A DNA stretch of 64,000 nt from CAZCVI01 sp964502145 (GTDB taxonomy: Bacteria > Acidobacteriota > Aminicenantia > UBA2199), in assembly GCA_964502145.1 (NCBI GenBank), contig CAZCVI010000006.1, positions 124,001 through 188,000 of the forward strand, in the 5' to 3' direction. Both the position numbers and the translations under genes were made by a program. The notes beneath the pieces were generated by a model. That model saw only the letters and a list, made by a program, of their open reading frames with translations. It was not told the DNA's origin and did not search any database. Positions 1 through 8,739 of this stretch are shown piece by piece. Each line of letters opens with the position of its first letter. Position 1 is the first letter of the stretch.

Positions 1-3000
1 CTGGAGTCGTGGGAGTATTGGAAATTATAGCATGAATAGTTTCTGAAGTGAGCAGGATTTTGGCGCCACTGTCTGCCAGCATAAATTGTTTTCGCTCTGC
101 GGGGTAATCGGAAGCGATGGGGAGATAAGCAGCACCGGATTTTAAGATACCCAGAATAGCCACGATCATTTCTACGGACCGTGCCATCATAATTGCGACA
201 ATGGTTTCGGATAAAACGCCTTTGGTTCGTAACATATCGGCTATTTGATCGGATTGAGTGTTTAATGTGGCGTAGGTAAGTTGGCATCCCGGGTTGTTTT
301 GTGCGCGGATGGCGATGTGGTCGGGATTTTTTATGGCTTGTTCCATAAATAGTTCAGGGATGGTTTTATGGGCAGGGTAGTGTGTGGCGGTAGTATTAAA
401 TTCATATAAAATACGCTCTCTTTCGTGGTTGGATAGTAGTTGTATTTCAGAAATGGCCTGATTTATATTGGGGAGTGTAGAGGTAATGGTATTTATAAAA
501 TAGGCGATAAACCGTTGGATGGTCTCTTCCTTAAATAAATGGGTATTGTATTCAAACGTCAGTTCCAAACCTTTATTTATTTCTAATACGGTTAATAAGA
601 GATCAAATTTGGATGTTTTATTTTCCAGGGGATAGGGTACTAATGTTAAGCCGGGAATTTCCACGGCCTGGGTGGCGGTATTTTGCAGTGTAAACAAAGT
701 ATCAAAGAGAGGATTACGACTGATATCGCGTGTTAGGATAACGTCATCGACTATATCTTCATACGGGTATTCTTGATTCTCAAATGCTTTTAAGGTTCTT
801 TCTTTAACCTCTGCCAGAAAATGTATAAATTTTTTTGCTGCATCTGGAAAATTTCTCAATGCCAAGGTGTTGACAAACATGCCGATGATCTTTTCTAGAT
901 CAGCATGCCTGCGACCGGCAATAGGGGTCCCAATCACGATATCTTCTTGACCGCTTAATTTGGCCAGGAAAATCGTGTAAAAGGAAAGCAATAGGATGTA
1001 TAAGGTGGTTTCTGTTTGTAATGATAATGTGTTTAAAGCAGCGGTGATTTCGGCATTCATTGTAAATCTTATTCTATTTCCAGCAAAACTCTGGAGGGTG
1101 GGGCGGACATAATCGGTGGGCAGAGTAAGAACGGGTATGTCGTGGGCGAAAATCTCTCGCCAAAATTCTCCCTGCTTTAATAGTTGCTTGTTTCTTTGTT
1201 CGTGGTTTTGTTGTTGGGAATAGTCTTTGTATTGGAGAAGTAGTGGGGGTAAATCTTTTCCTGCCAGAAGGGTGGCAAATTCATGGCCAAGAATCTCCAT
1301 GGACAACCCATCGCTGATGATGTGATGCATGTCGACCAGCAAGATATGTTTGTCGGTAGCCAATGGCACGACCCCGACGCGCAATAACGGGGCTGTAGCC
1401 AAAACAAAAGGACGGAAAAAATGGGCTACCATGGAAATATCGTGGTATTCGAGCACAAAGGGAACATGGTCATGAATGACCTGCACGGGTTCTTCTTCAT
1501 AAACGATAAATGAAGTACGGAAACTGTCATGCCGTTGGATTAATTTTACCAAGGATTGTTCTAACCGGGATTGCTCCAGGGTTCCCTCCAGTATCCAGGC
1601 TGCAGAAATATTATACGTGGTGGCTTGGGGGTCCATTTGTTGGAGAAAGAACAAGCGTTTCTGTGCTGAGGAGAGGGCATAATAGTCGCGCTCTTCGACT
1701 GGTTCGATGCGGATATATTTTTCAGTCTCTGCATGGTGAATATAATGGGCCAAACCGCGAATAGTGGGACGAATGAATATTTCAGTGAGGGGAATTTTTA
1801 TATTAAAGACTTTATGGATGTGGGACAGCAACAAGGTGGCTTTTAAAGAGTGTCCGCCGATTTGAAAGAAGTTATCTTCGATACCCAAGGGGTTTACCGT
1901 TGGGTCTCGATCTAATATATCATACCAGATGAGGGCTAGTTGTGTTTCTGTTTCGTTTGTGGGAGCGATCAAGTTGTCTATTTTTTTTATTTCTGGTTCG
2001 GGTAAGGCGTGATAGTCGACTTTTCCTGTGGGTGCCAGGGGGATTTTTTGCAATTGGATGAAACAGGCAGGAATCATGTATTCGGGTAATTGGGTTAATA
2101 GATGGTCCCGCAATTGGGTATCAGTCAACAGGGAATGCGCGACAAAATAAGCGGCCAGGAATTTATCGCCAAAACGATCCTTTTGAGGTAATACAACAAC
2201 CTGGGAAACAGGGGGGAATGTTAATAGACGTGTTTCGATCTCACCCAGTTCAATTCTGAACCCCCTGATCTTAACCTGCTGGTCGATACGGCCCAAAAAC
2301 TCGATATTGCCATCACTTAACCAACGGGCTAAATCGCCGGTCTTGTAGATTCTTGTGGAAAACTGAGTTGATAAGGGGAGATAGATAAATTTGTCCTGGG
2401 TTAATTGGGGATTATTTAGATAACCCAAAGCAAGACCATCTCCACCCACCACGAGTTCACCAGCGACGCCGATGGGGGATAGTTGATTGGTTTTATCAAG
2501 GATATACGCGGTAGAATTGGTAATGGGTTTGCCAATAGGAATATTATGACTATATTCCTGTTGAATTAAAAAGGTGGTGGAAAACGTGGTGTTCTCGGTA
2601 GGGCCATACCCATTGATCACATTCAAATCGGGATACTGGCGCCGCAAACGCGAGATATGTAGGGGGGAGAGGACATCGCCTCCCACTAAAAGATTCTTCA
2701 ATCCGGCGAAAATAGTGGTATCGGCCTGCAACATCTGGTTGAATAATGGGGCAGTCATCCACATGGTGCTAACTTTTTGGTCACGGATAGAGGCTTTGAA
2801 TTTTTCTGGAGTCAACAGTGTTTCCTTATCGATCAGAACCAGTGTTAACCCATTTAATAAAACACCCCATATCTCGAAAGTAGAGGCATCAAATTCCAAT
2901 GCGCCGGTTTGTAAGATACAATCATCGGGATTGAATTTTACATAGTTGGTGTTTTTGACGAGGCGGATGACATTTTGATGGGTGACGATCACACCTTTGG

Positions 3001-6000
3001 GTTCTCCAGTGGAACCGGAAGTATAAATGATATAGGCGGGGTTGGTGGGAGTGATGGGAGTGATGGAACGTATGGGAATTATAGGAATTATGGGAGTGGA
3101 ATCTTGGATTTGGGTTTTGGTGAGTAGGATTTTGGCAGCGCTGTCTGATAGGATGTATTGTTTTCGGTCTTCTGGGTAGTCTGGGTCGAGGGGAAGATAG
3201 GCGGCACCGGATTTTAAGATTCCTAAGATGCCAATGATAGTGGATGGGGAACGATCACCGATAATTCCGACGATATCTCCGGGCAATACACCACATTCCT
3301 TTAAATAATGGGCCAATTGCTGGGACTTGGTGTTTAAATCGCTGTAGGTAAGTTGGTTTGTTGCGATCAAAGCGATTTTTTCCGGGGTTTGGGCTGCTTG
3401 TTCCATGAATAATTCGTGGATGGTTTTTTCTTTGGGATAAGTGGTGGATGTATTGTTGAAATCATATAATAATTGTTGGATTTCATCTGGAGCGAGCATG
3501 GGTAATTGGGCAATGCGGGTGTCAGGATTGCTAAGAATGGCTTCGATAAGGCGGACATAATGATGGATCATTCGTTCCATGGTTTGGGTCTGGAAAATAT
3601 CCACGTTGTATTCCCATTCCACCAGGATCTGATCGTTTTGGGCAGAGAAGGGGAAGTTTTCCTGTTGTTGCATGGGTGGCACTACTACGAGATTGATGTC
3701 AAACTTGGCCGAATAATTATGTGTGGGTTCCAAGTGTAATTCCAAACCGGGTAACCACAAATGATCGGTTGGGGTGTCCATAAAACTGAACAATACTTGG
3801 AAAATAGGATTATAACTTAAACTCCGCTGTTGCCCCAACATCTCCACGATTTTGCCAAAAGGGGTATCCTGGTGCTGATAGGCGGCTAAACAGGTCTCTT
3901 TAACCTGGGCTAAATAGTGCAAGAAATTCATGTGGCCGGATGGTTGGGTACGTAGGGGCAGGGTGTTGATGACCATGCCTAACATGTTTTCCATCTCTTT
4001 GTAACTGCGATTGGCCAACCCGGTGCCAGCACAAATATCTTCTGCTCCGGTGTACCGGTACAAGAGGGTCTTGAACACGGCGAGCATGGACATAAATAAA
4101 GTAACACCATTCTGGCGGCTAAAGTCTTTTAATTGATGGCTCATGGGAAGAGAGAGACGGAATTCTTTTAAATCTCCTCTACCACTCATCACGGAAGGTC
4201 TGGGGTGATCTGTAGGAAGTTCGAGCAAGGGGCGCAAACCAGCCAGTTTTTCCTGCCAATAATCAAGCTGTCGTTTTAAGCGGTCACCGTGGTGATAGGT
4301 GCGTTGCCAGATAGCGTAATCGGCATATTGAATGGGTAATTCGGGTAGATCATGCGCTTTTCCGGCGGAATACGCGGTGAAGATACGTATAAATTCATTT
4401 AACAATACCCCCTGTGTCCAACCATCATGAATCAAATGATGCTCGGTTAACACGATAAGATGTTCGGTTTCGTTTAGTTTCAACAGGGTAACCCGTAATA
4501 GGGGCCCTTTTTCTAAAGCAAATACCTTGCTGCCTTCCTGGTCGATCCAGTGGTTTAGCTGATCTTCTTGTATCGGAATAAGCGGGATATTAAAATAATA
4601 GGGTGGCAAAACTTGCTGCACGGGCAGGCCAGCTTTGGTCACGAAGATAGTGCGTAAGATTTCATGACGGCGAATGATTTCAGTGAAGGTCTGTTCCAAC
4701 AATGTGGTTTCCAGTTTGCCTTTGATGCGGATGATCCGGGGTACAAAGTAGGCGGTATTCTGGGCATCCAGTGTGTGTAAGAACCATAGTCGTTCCTGGG
4801 AAAAGGAAAGGGGAATATCGCGATCACGGGTGGCTTTGGGGATGGATGATACGAGACGTTCCTGGTTCTCTATCTCTGTGGCCAATGCTTTGATGAAGGG
4901 TCGTTCGAAGAACTTGCGCATGGGGAGTTCAACAGACAATGTCTCACGGATCAGGGCGATACAGCGGCCTACGCGGATGGAATCGCCGCCGAGATCGAAG
5001 AAGTCGTCATGGATGCCGATGCGCTCTATAGCCAATAAGTCCTGCCAGATTTTTACCAGTTCTTTTTCAGTATGGGATACTGGCATTTCATATAAAACGC
5101 CGGTTACGATAGTGCTTTGATCTGGTAGCGGCAATGCTTTCCTGTTTATCTTGCCATGAACGGTCAGGGGCAAAGCGTCCAAGTGGATAAAATAGGCGGG
5201 AATCATATAATCGGGGAGTTGGTGGGCCAGATGTTCCTTTAACATGGAGACAGTTAATGTTTTTGTGGTAGCGGTGCTATAATAAGCACAAAGATAATGG
5301 TTCCCATTGGCTTGTTCTCCATCAATGACCACTGCACCGGTGATATCGGGGTGCTTTAACAGGGAACTCTCGATTTCTCCGAGTTCGATACGGTAGCCGC
5401 GAATCTTTACTTGAAAGTCAATGCGTCCTAAGAACTCAATATTGCCATCGGGTAACCAACGCACGAGATCGCCGGTTTGGTATATTTTAGTGGACGGTAT
5501 GGACGTTGTGGACGAAATGGACATTATGGACGAAATGGACGGAGCAATAAATTTGTCGTGGGTTAGTTGGGGGTTATTGAGGTATCCATTCGCGACATGG
5601 GCACCGGCAATACATAGTTCACCGGCAATACCCAGGGGTTGGGGGTTGAATGATTTGTCGAATATATATAATAGGTGTAGCGCGGTGGGATGGCCAATAG
5701 GAATAGTGGTGTTGTCATCTAAACTGGCGCCTTGTGCGGCGGTCAGGGTGAATATGGCACAATTGATAGTGGTTTCAGTAGGGCCATAACCATTGTGGAT
5801 GTTGCATTGGGGGTTTACTTTGGCGGCAATATTTTTGATGATGGTACTGGTGAGTCGTTCGCCACCGAGATGCACGATTTTGAGATGTGGCATCTTATTT
5901 CCGCTGGTGGCGATGCTATTAAAAAAAATGGGGGTGCTGTGGATAGTATTAATGCCATGACTGTTTATAATGTGACTGTACTGGCGATAGTCAGCGATGG

Positions 6001-6520
6001 CCTTTTTGTCGACGAAGAGAAGGCTGCCACCATATAATAAGGTGGTCATTAGTTCGAATACGCCAAAATCAAAGGTATAGGAGAGGTTCTGCAAAACGCG
6101 GGTATGGGTACTGAGGTCAAAATACTCTCTGAACCAAGTACACAGGGGAATTAAATGGCGATGGGTGATAGGTACTCCCTTGGGACGCCCGGTGGAACCG
6201 GAAGTATAGATGATGTAGGCAGGGTCTGAAGTGGAAGGAAAAGATGGGAGAGAAGTAAGAGAAGGGGTGGGGACCTCTTCGTCAATGCAGAGTATATGTT
6301 CTACGTGGGGATTTTGTGCCACTATTTCTCGCACATGGTCATAATTCACCCGGTCGGTTAAAATAATCCGAATACGGCAATCGTTAATAATATAATTGAC
6401 TCTATCGCTGGGAAAGGAAGGATTGATCGGGACAAACCAGTTACCTGCTTTTAATATCCCCAGTATTCCAATGGGTAGAGCTGGACTATCCTCGACGATT
6501 AATGCGATATCATTCTTCAT
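1..6520 (-). CDS. Nonribosomal peptide synthetase, 3' end beyond left edge
   Basis: Multimodular NRPS on the reverse strand, running off the left edge with no stop codon. Visible order: A (residues 1-475), carrier with GGDS (Ser514), C with HHLIHDG (about 555-1010), A (about 1015-1505), carrier with GGHS (Ser1558), C with HHIISDG (about 1590-2030) and the start of a third A domain. The second A pocket reads D-A-F-W-L-G-G-T-F, a published valine code. The first reads about D-F-F-H-H-G-G-I-N, which I cannot assign. The start ATG (6520-6518) has AAGGAG just upstream and an in-frame TGA a few codons before it, so no N-terminal extension is possible. The first A domain therefore begins directly at core motif a2 and lacks the usual 55-65 residues with a1. 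Whether it belongs to the same pathway as the forward NRPSs cannot be told from the window. Confidence 0.93.
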   Translation of the reverse strand, partial: MKNDIALIVEDSPALPIGILGILKAGNWFVPINPSFPSDRVNYIINDCRIRIILTDRVNYDHVREIVAQNPHVEHILCIDEEVPTPSLTSLPSFPSTSDPAYIIYTSGSTGRPKGVPITHRHLIPLCTWFREYFDLSTHTRVLQNLSYTFDFGVFELMTTLLYGGSLLFVDKKAIADYRQYSHIINSHGINTIHSTPIFFNSIATSGNKMPHLKIVHLGGERLTSTIIKNIAAKVNPQCNIHNGYGPTETTINCAIFTLTAAQGASLDDNTTIPIGHPTALHLLYIFDKSFNPQPLGIAGELCIAGAHVANGYLNNPQLTHDKFIAPSISSIMSISSTTSIPSTKIYQTGDLVRWLPDGNIEFLGRIDFQVKIRGYRIELGEIESSLLKHPDITGAVVIDGEQANGNHYLCAYYSTATTKTLTVSMLKEHLAHQLPDYMIPAYFIHLDALPLTVHGKINRKALPLPDQSTIVTGVLYEMPVSHTEKELVKIWQDLLAIERIGIHDDFFDLGGDSIRVGRCIALIRETLSVELPMRKFFERPFIKALATEIENQERLVSSIPKATRDRDIPLSFSQERLWFLHTLDAQNTAYFVPRIIRIKGKLETTLLEQTFTEIIRRHEILRTIFVTKAGLPVQQVLPPYYFNIPLIPIQEDQLNHWIDQEGSKVFALEKGPLLRVTLLKLNETEHLIVLTEHHLIHDGWTQGVLLNEFIRIFTAYSAGKAHDLPELPIQYADYAIWQRTYHHGDRLKRQLDYWQEKLAGLRPLLELPTDHPRPSVMSGRGDLKEFRLSLPMSHQLKDFSRQNGVTLFMSMLAVFKTLLYRYTGAEDICAGTGLANRSYKEMENMLGMVINTLPLRTQPSGHMNFLHYLAQVKETCLAAYQHQDTPFGKIVEMLGQQRSLSYNPIFQVLFSFMDTPTDHLWLPGLELHLEPTHNYSAKFDINLVVVPPMQQQENFPFSAQNDQILVEWEYNVDIFQTQTMERMIHHYVRLIEAILSNPDTRIAQLPMLAPDEIQQLLYDFNNTSTTYPKEKTIHELFMEQAAQTPEKIALIATNQLTYSDLNTKSQQLAHYLKECGVLPGDIVGIIGDRSPSTIIGILGILKSGAAYLPLDPDYPEDRKQYILSDSAAKILLTKTQIQDSTPIIPIIPIRSITPITPTNPAYIIYTSGSTGEPKGVIVTHQNVIRLVKNTNYVKFNPDDCILQTGALEFDASTFEIWGVLLNGLTLVLIDKETLLTPEKFKASIRDQKVSTMWMTAPLFNQMLQADTTIFAGLKNLLVGGDVLSPLHISRLRRQYPDLNVINGYGPTENTTFSTTFLIQQEYSHNIPIGKPITNSTAYILDKTNQLSPIGVAGELVVGGDGLALGYLNNPQLTQDKFIYLPLSTQFSTRIYKTGDLARWLSDGNIEFLGRIDQQVKIRGFRIELGEIETRLLTFPPVSQVVVLPQKDRFGDKFLAAYFVAHSLLTDTQLRDHLLTQLPEYMIPACFIQLQKIPLAPTGKVDYHALPEPEIKKIDNLIAPTNETETQLALIWYDILDRDPTVNPLGIEDNFFQIGGHSLKATLLLSHIHKVFNIKIPLTEIFIRPTIRGLAHYIHHAETEKYIRIEPVEERDYYALSSAQKRLFFLQQMDPQATTYNISAAWILEGTLEQSRLEQSLVKLIQRHDSFRTSFIVYEEEPVQVIHDHVPFVLEYHDISMVAHFFRPFVLATAPLLRVGVVPLATDKHILLVDMHHIISDGLSMEILGHEFATLLAGKDLPPLLLQYKDYSQQQNHEQRNKQLLKQGEFWREIFAHDIPVLTLPTDYVRPTLQSFAGNRIRFTMNAEITAALNTLSLQTETTLYILLLSFYTIFLAKLSGQEDIVIGTPIAGRRHADLEKIIGMFVNTLALRNFPDAAKKFIHFLAEVKERTLKAFENQEYPYEDIVDDVILTRDISRNPLFDTLFTLQNTATQAVEIPGLTLVPYPLENKTSKFDLLLTVLEINKGLELTFEYNTHLFKEETIQRFIAYFINTITSTLPNINQAISEIQLLSNHERERILYEFNTTATHYPAHKTIPELFMEQAIKNPDHIAIRAQNNPGCQLTYATLNTQSDQIADMLRTKGVLSETIVAIMMARSVEMIVAILGILKSGAAYLPIASDYPAERKQFMLADSGAKILLTSETIHAIISNTPTTP
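3044..3097 (-). repeat. In-frame 9-bp (TPI) array, reverse NRPS valine A domain
   Basis: Six units read on the reverse strand as TPI, IPI, IPI, RSI, TPI, TPT, before a3. A further array begins at the left edge (about 1-18) in the third A domain. Confidence 0.88.
5491..5544 (-). repeat. In-frame 9-bp TGGACNNNN array in the first A domain of the reverse NRPS
   Basis: Six consecutive 9-bp units starting TGGAC on the + strand. On the coding strand they encode a Ser/Thr/Ile-rich stretch just before a7 (YQTGDL). The core is shared with the intergenic elements at 6824, 10853, 12788 and 63808. Confidence 0.88.
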
Positions 6521-6579
6521 GTTATTCTCCTTTCAGGTTTTTTAAAGTGGGTGGCACTCATTTTATATTGGCTATTCAT
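6517..6579 (-). CDS. Possible 20-aa leader ORF overlapping the NRPS start
   Basis: A 20-codon ORF (MNSQYKMSATH...) whose TGA overlaps the NRPS ATG (ATGA arrangement). An AAAGG lies about 6 bases upstream of its ATG. The NRPS ribosome binding site lies inside it, so translation of one could be coupled to the other. It has no similarity I recognise and could be chance. Confidence 0.25.
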   Translation of the reverse strand: MNSQYKMSATHFKKPERRIT

Positions 6580-6823
6580 GAGCTGTACCTTTATGGGATA
6601 AATAGTTGTTTGATTATTGGGTAGGGATTGTGATTAATTTTGGATTGTTTTATTTATTGATAGGCTACCGCCTTTGAATTGATGGTCATATTACTGGAGA
6701 CAACTGGCTTTTTTAAGAATATATCTGACCTGATTAATATAATAATATTTCCTAGCTTTTTTAAAAAGAGATTATACCATATTGTAGTCATTTTGCAAAG
6801 GCATGGGGGTGGCCTGGAAGCAT

Positions 6824-6990
6824 CGCCACGTTTCAGAAAAAACTGGACTATCTGGACATACTGGACTATCTGGACTTACTGGACTTCACAAAACCTTTTA
6901 TTTTTCGAGCTTGTCCAGTGCGTCCAGTATGTCTAGATAGTCGAGCGTGCCATGGTTATTGGTGGAGCTTATAAAAATGCTGGTGCATCC
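6824..6990. repeat. Dispersed inverted-repeat element, copy 1
   Basis: Begins CGCCACGTTTC, then five 9-bp units of the form CTGGACNNN (6843-6887), a spacer containing TTCACAAAAC, then an opposing array of GTCCAGNNN-type units (6913-6948). It ends in a tail with GCCA, GAGCTT and AAAAATGCTGG. The two arrays can pair into a long stem. The same order of flanks and arrays recurs at 12788-12963, so this is a defined element and not a chance palindrome. Confidence 0.8.
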
Positions 6991-7354
6991 GGGTCGTATC
7001 TCTTCGGTTTTTGTATTGATTCGCTTCAGATATGGCAATACGTTTCTGGTTTCGATTCGGTTTCACACATAAGCCACATGCTTGGGCAATGATTTTTTTT
7101 GAGGCGAGTTAGATTGCAGGATACTCATGGTGATGGCGGGAGTATCAGTGTTCATTCTGGGTTAAAACATCATGGGAATGGGAAGCAATCAATGGGTTTT
7201 GGGGTACACTTATTCCTGGCTAAGGATTTATGGTTTAATTATGCCTTCTTCTCTGTAAAAAAGGGTTACAACGAGTGGTTGTTGCCTTTACAATTCCTTC
7301 TTCCTTGGAACGATGTGTCCTTGTTTGGGTGTACTTTGCCATTTTAGAAGTGGA

Positions 7355-7627
7355 ATCAGTCATTTTCATGGTGAAATCATTACATGTTGTGGTGCAATCA
7401 TTAAATGCAGCTTTGCAATCATTAAATGTTGTGGTGCAATCATTACATGTTGTGGTACAATCATTAAATGTTGTGGTGCAATCATTAAATGCAGTGGTGC
7501 AATGTCTAAATGCAGTGGTGCAATCATTAAATGCAGCGGTGCAATGTCTAAATGCAGCGGTGCAATGTCTAAATGCAGCGGTGCAATGTCTAAATGCAGT
7601 GGTGCAATGTCTAAATGCAGTGTTACA
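7355..7627. repeat. 21-bp tandem minisatellite, about 13 units
   Basis: Twelve clear 21-bp units from 7376, such as ATCATTAAATGCAGTGGTGCA, preceded by one degenerate unit (7355-7375). Later units replace ATCATT with ATGTCT, and units 9 to 11 are almost identical, which suggests recent expansion. As 21 is a multiple of three, frames stay open on both strands and produce seven-residue repeats. These frames have no ribosome binding site or recognisable domain. Confidence 0.85.
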
Positions 7628-7945
7628 CTATTAACTTGCAATACTGAAACGTGTTCTTTCCATCCTAAAGTATCTACTTGCACGAGTGCAACGTCCAAGT
7701 TCCGCTCTACTTTGCCTGCTAAAATTCGAAACTATGTCCCGGTAAACCTGGATTGCCTTTTTTCATTGATCAAGTGGGTGGAATATTTAAAAATGTGACA
7801 GGGATATTGGGTCTACCTTCCCCTAAAACCCAAAAACGACTAGAAACGAGGAACTTTTTGCCATTTTATGAACCTTCCCTGTTTTTTTTCGTATAATTTG
7901 GCAGCAAGTAAACCAATACTATTAAAATGGAAAAAAGGAGGAAGC

Positions 7946-8350
7946 ATGCAACGAAGAGAATTTTGTGGAAAAGCGGGTGGAGCTGTGGCGGGGTTATTAG
8001 CAGTTCCTATGGCAGTGGATTTAGTGGGGCAAGAGGCACCGCCACCACCGAAGAAACCGAACTACAAGTTTGAAGTGGAAATTTTTGAAGCGCGGGAAGA
8101 CACATGGTGTCATAAAAAAGGCGATAAGTTCCAGATTCCTGGGGATATGAACAAGATTTGTCCGTGGTTGATGTCCAGTATGCATGATTTTTTGGTAGCG
8201 TTGATGTTTGGGGGCACATTGCCTTGGAAATACGAGGGTACGCCTTATCAAAAAGTCATCAATGAGAAAGGTATTACGACGGAATTTGTCCGTTGTCCTG
8301 ATCCCACTGCCAATTTGGTAGCCAAAATCACCAGAACGGAAGTCAGTTAG
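7946..8350 (+). CDS. TIGR04076 family protein with Tat-like signal
   Basis: 134-aa protein. The start chosen is the ATG at 7946, six bases after an AAAGGAGG ribosome binding site. The longer in-frame start at 7868 has no such site. The N-terminus carries R-R-E-F followed by a small hydrophobic Gly/Ala-rich stretch (about residues 3-25), resembling a twin-arginine export signal. It continues with a QEAPPPPKKP linker and then a compact domain with CHKKGDKF, ICPWL, GGTLPWKYEGT and TEFVRCPDP. These match my knowledge of the small TIGR04076 family, which has no assigned biochemical role. It stands alone, with a candidate -10 (TATAAT, 7892-7897) upstream and a strong hairpin downstream. An exported redox or metal-binding role is possible from its conserved cysteines but unproven. 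Confidence 0.8.
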   Translation: MQRREFCGKAGGAVAGLLAVPMAVDLVGQEAPPPPKKPNYKFEVEIFEAREDTWCHKKGDKFQIPGDMNKICPWLMSSMHDFLVALMFGGTLPWKYEGTPYQKVINEKGITTEFVRCPDPTANLVAKITRTEVS

Positions 8351-8365
8351 AATTTTTCCAAACGG

Positions 8366-8395
8366 GTAGAGACGTAGTGTGTTACGTCTCTACCT
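8366..8395 (+). terminator. Perfect 12-bp hairpin after the TIGR04076-like gene
   Basis: GGTAGAGACGTA and TACGTCTCTACC are exact reverse complements separated by six bases, 16 bases after the stop codon. Only a short T-run (TTT) follows, so it is either a terminator with a weak U-tract or an intergenic palindromic repeat. Confidence 0.6.
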
Positions 8396-8456
8396 TTCTA
8401 AATTCTTTAAAGCAAAACTCGTGCCAAATCCTCTTTTTTATCTATAAACGTTCATT

Positions 8457-8573
8457 TTGCATCAAGATTACATGTCTTGCATCATTTGTGCTAGTATTTT
8501 GGGTGGCGTGCATCAAAATTACCAGTGATTTTGCATCAAATTTACCAGTCGCGAAATTTTTTTAGGTTATAAT
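8457..8573 (+). promoter_or_regulatory. Iterated TGCATCA motifs and a candidate -10
   Basis: TGCATCA occurs at 8458, 8478, 8509 and 8532. The last two extend to an 18-bp near-identical repeat ending TTACCAGT. TATAAT follows at 8568-8573, just before the short ORF at 8578. The repeats could be operator sites or the subterminal repeats of a lost insertion sequence. No good -35 is visible. Confidence 0.4.
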
Positions 8574-8577
8574 ATGT

Positions 8578-8739
8578 ATGGATCGATTGATTCTAGAAAA
8601 ATTGATTGTAAACAGAGCAGACTGGTATAAATCCAACCGTCTGGAGTTATTTTGTTTGATGAAAGAAACCGGGATGCGGTTTAAGAGCGTGAAATTTTTA
8701 AAAAACAATAGCAATCAAAGAACAGGAGGATTAAAATGA
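8578..8739 (+). CDS. Possible 53-aa protein overlapping the next gene
   Basis: A 53-codon basic ORF (MDRLILEKLIVNRADWYKSN...) whose TGA overlaps the ATG of the 681-aa gene in an ATGA arrangement. It contains that gene's AGGAGG ribosome binding site. It starts only four bases after a TATAAT and has no Shine-Dalgarno, so it would be near-leaderless if translated. The high Lys/Arg content would suit a nucleic-acid-binding or coupling peptide, but I recognise no family. It may be non-coding upstream sequence that is open by chance. Confidence 0.35.
   Translation: MDRLILEKLIVNRADWYKSNRLELFCLMKETGMRFKSVKFLKNNSNQRTGGLK

Larger units (their letters stand above)
6521..7945. other. Gene-poor spacer
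   Basis: About 1.4 kb between the reverse NRPS and the TIGR04076-like gene. It contains the inverted-repeat element at 6824-6990 and the 21-bp tandem array at 7355-7627. Open frames here have no ribosome binding sites, are low complexity or overlap the repeats on both strands, and I do not call them as genes. A TATAAT at 7892-7897 is a possible -10 for the next gene. Confidence 0.7.

Noticed and set aside
6679..6936. 85-codon open frame reading into the 9-bp repeat
   Set aside because: Its end is the repeat array translated (Trp-Thr-rich), and no ribosome binding site or homology is visible.
7355..7627. Possible CRISPR array
   Set aside because: The 21-bp units are directly adjacent with no spacers, and no cas genes are present.
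7313..7798. 161-codon Cys-rich open frame, with overlapping frames on both strands
   Set aside because: It is produced by the 21-bp tandem repeat, has no ribosome binding site and no recognisable domain, and equivalent open frames exist on the other strand and in another phase.
7868..7945. Longer N-terminus for the TIGR04076-like protein
   Set aside because: The upstream ATG has no ribosome binding site and would precede the candidate -10, whereas the ATG at 7946 has AAAGGAGG and begins a clear Tat-like signal.
8377..8565. 62-codon open frame after the hairpin
   Set aside because: It has low-complexity codon use, begins in the terminator region and covers the TGCATCA repeats; no ribosome binding site.
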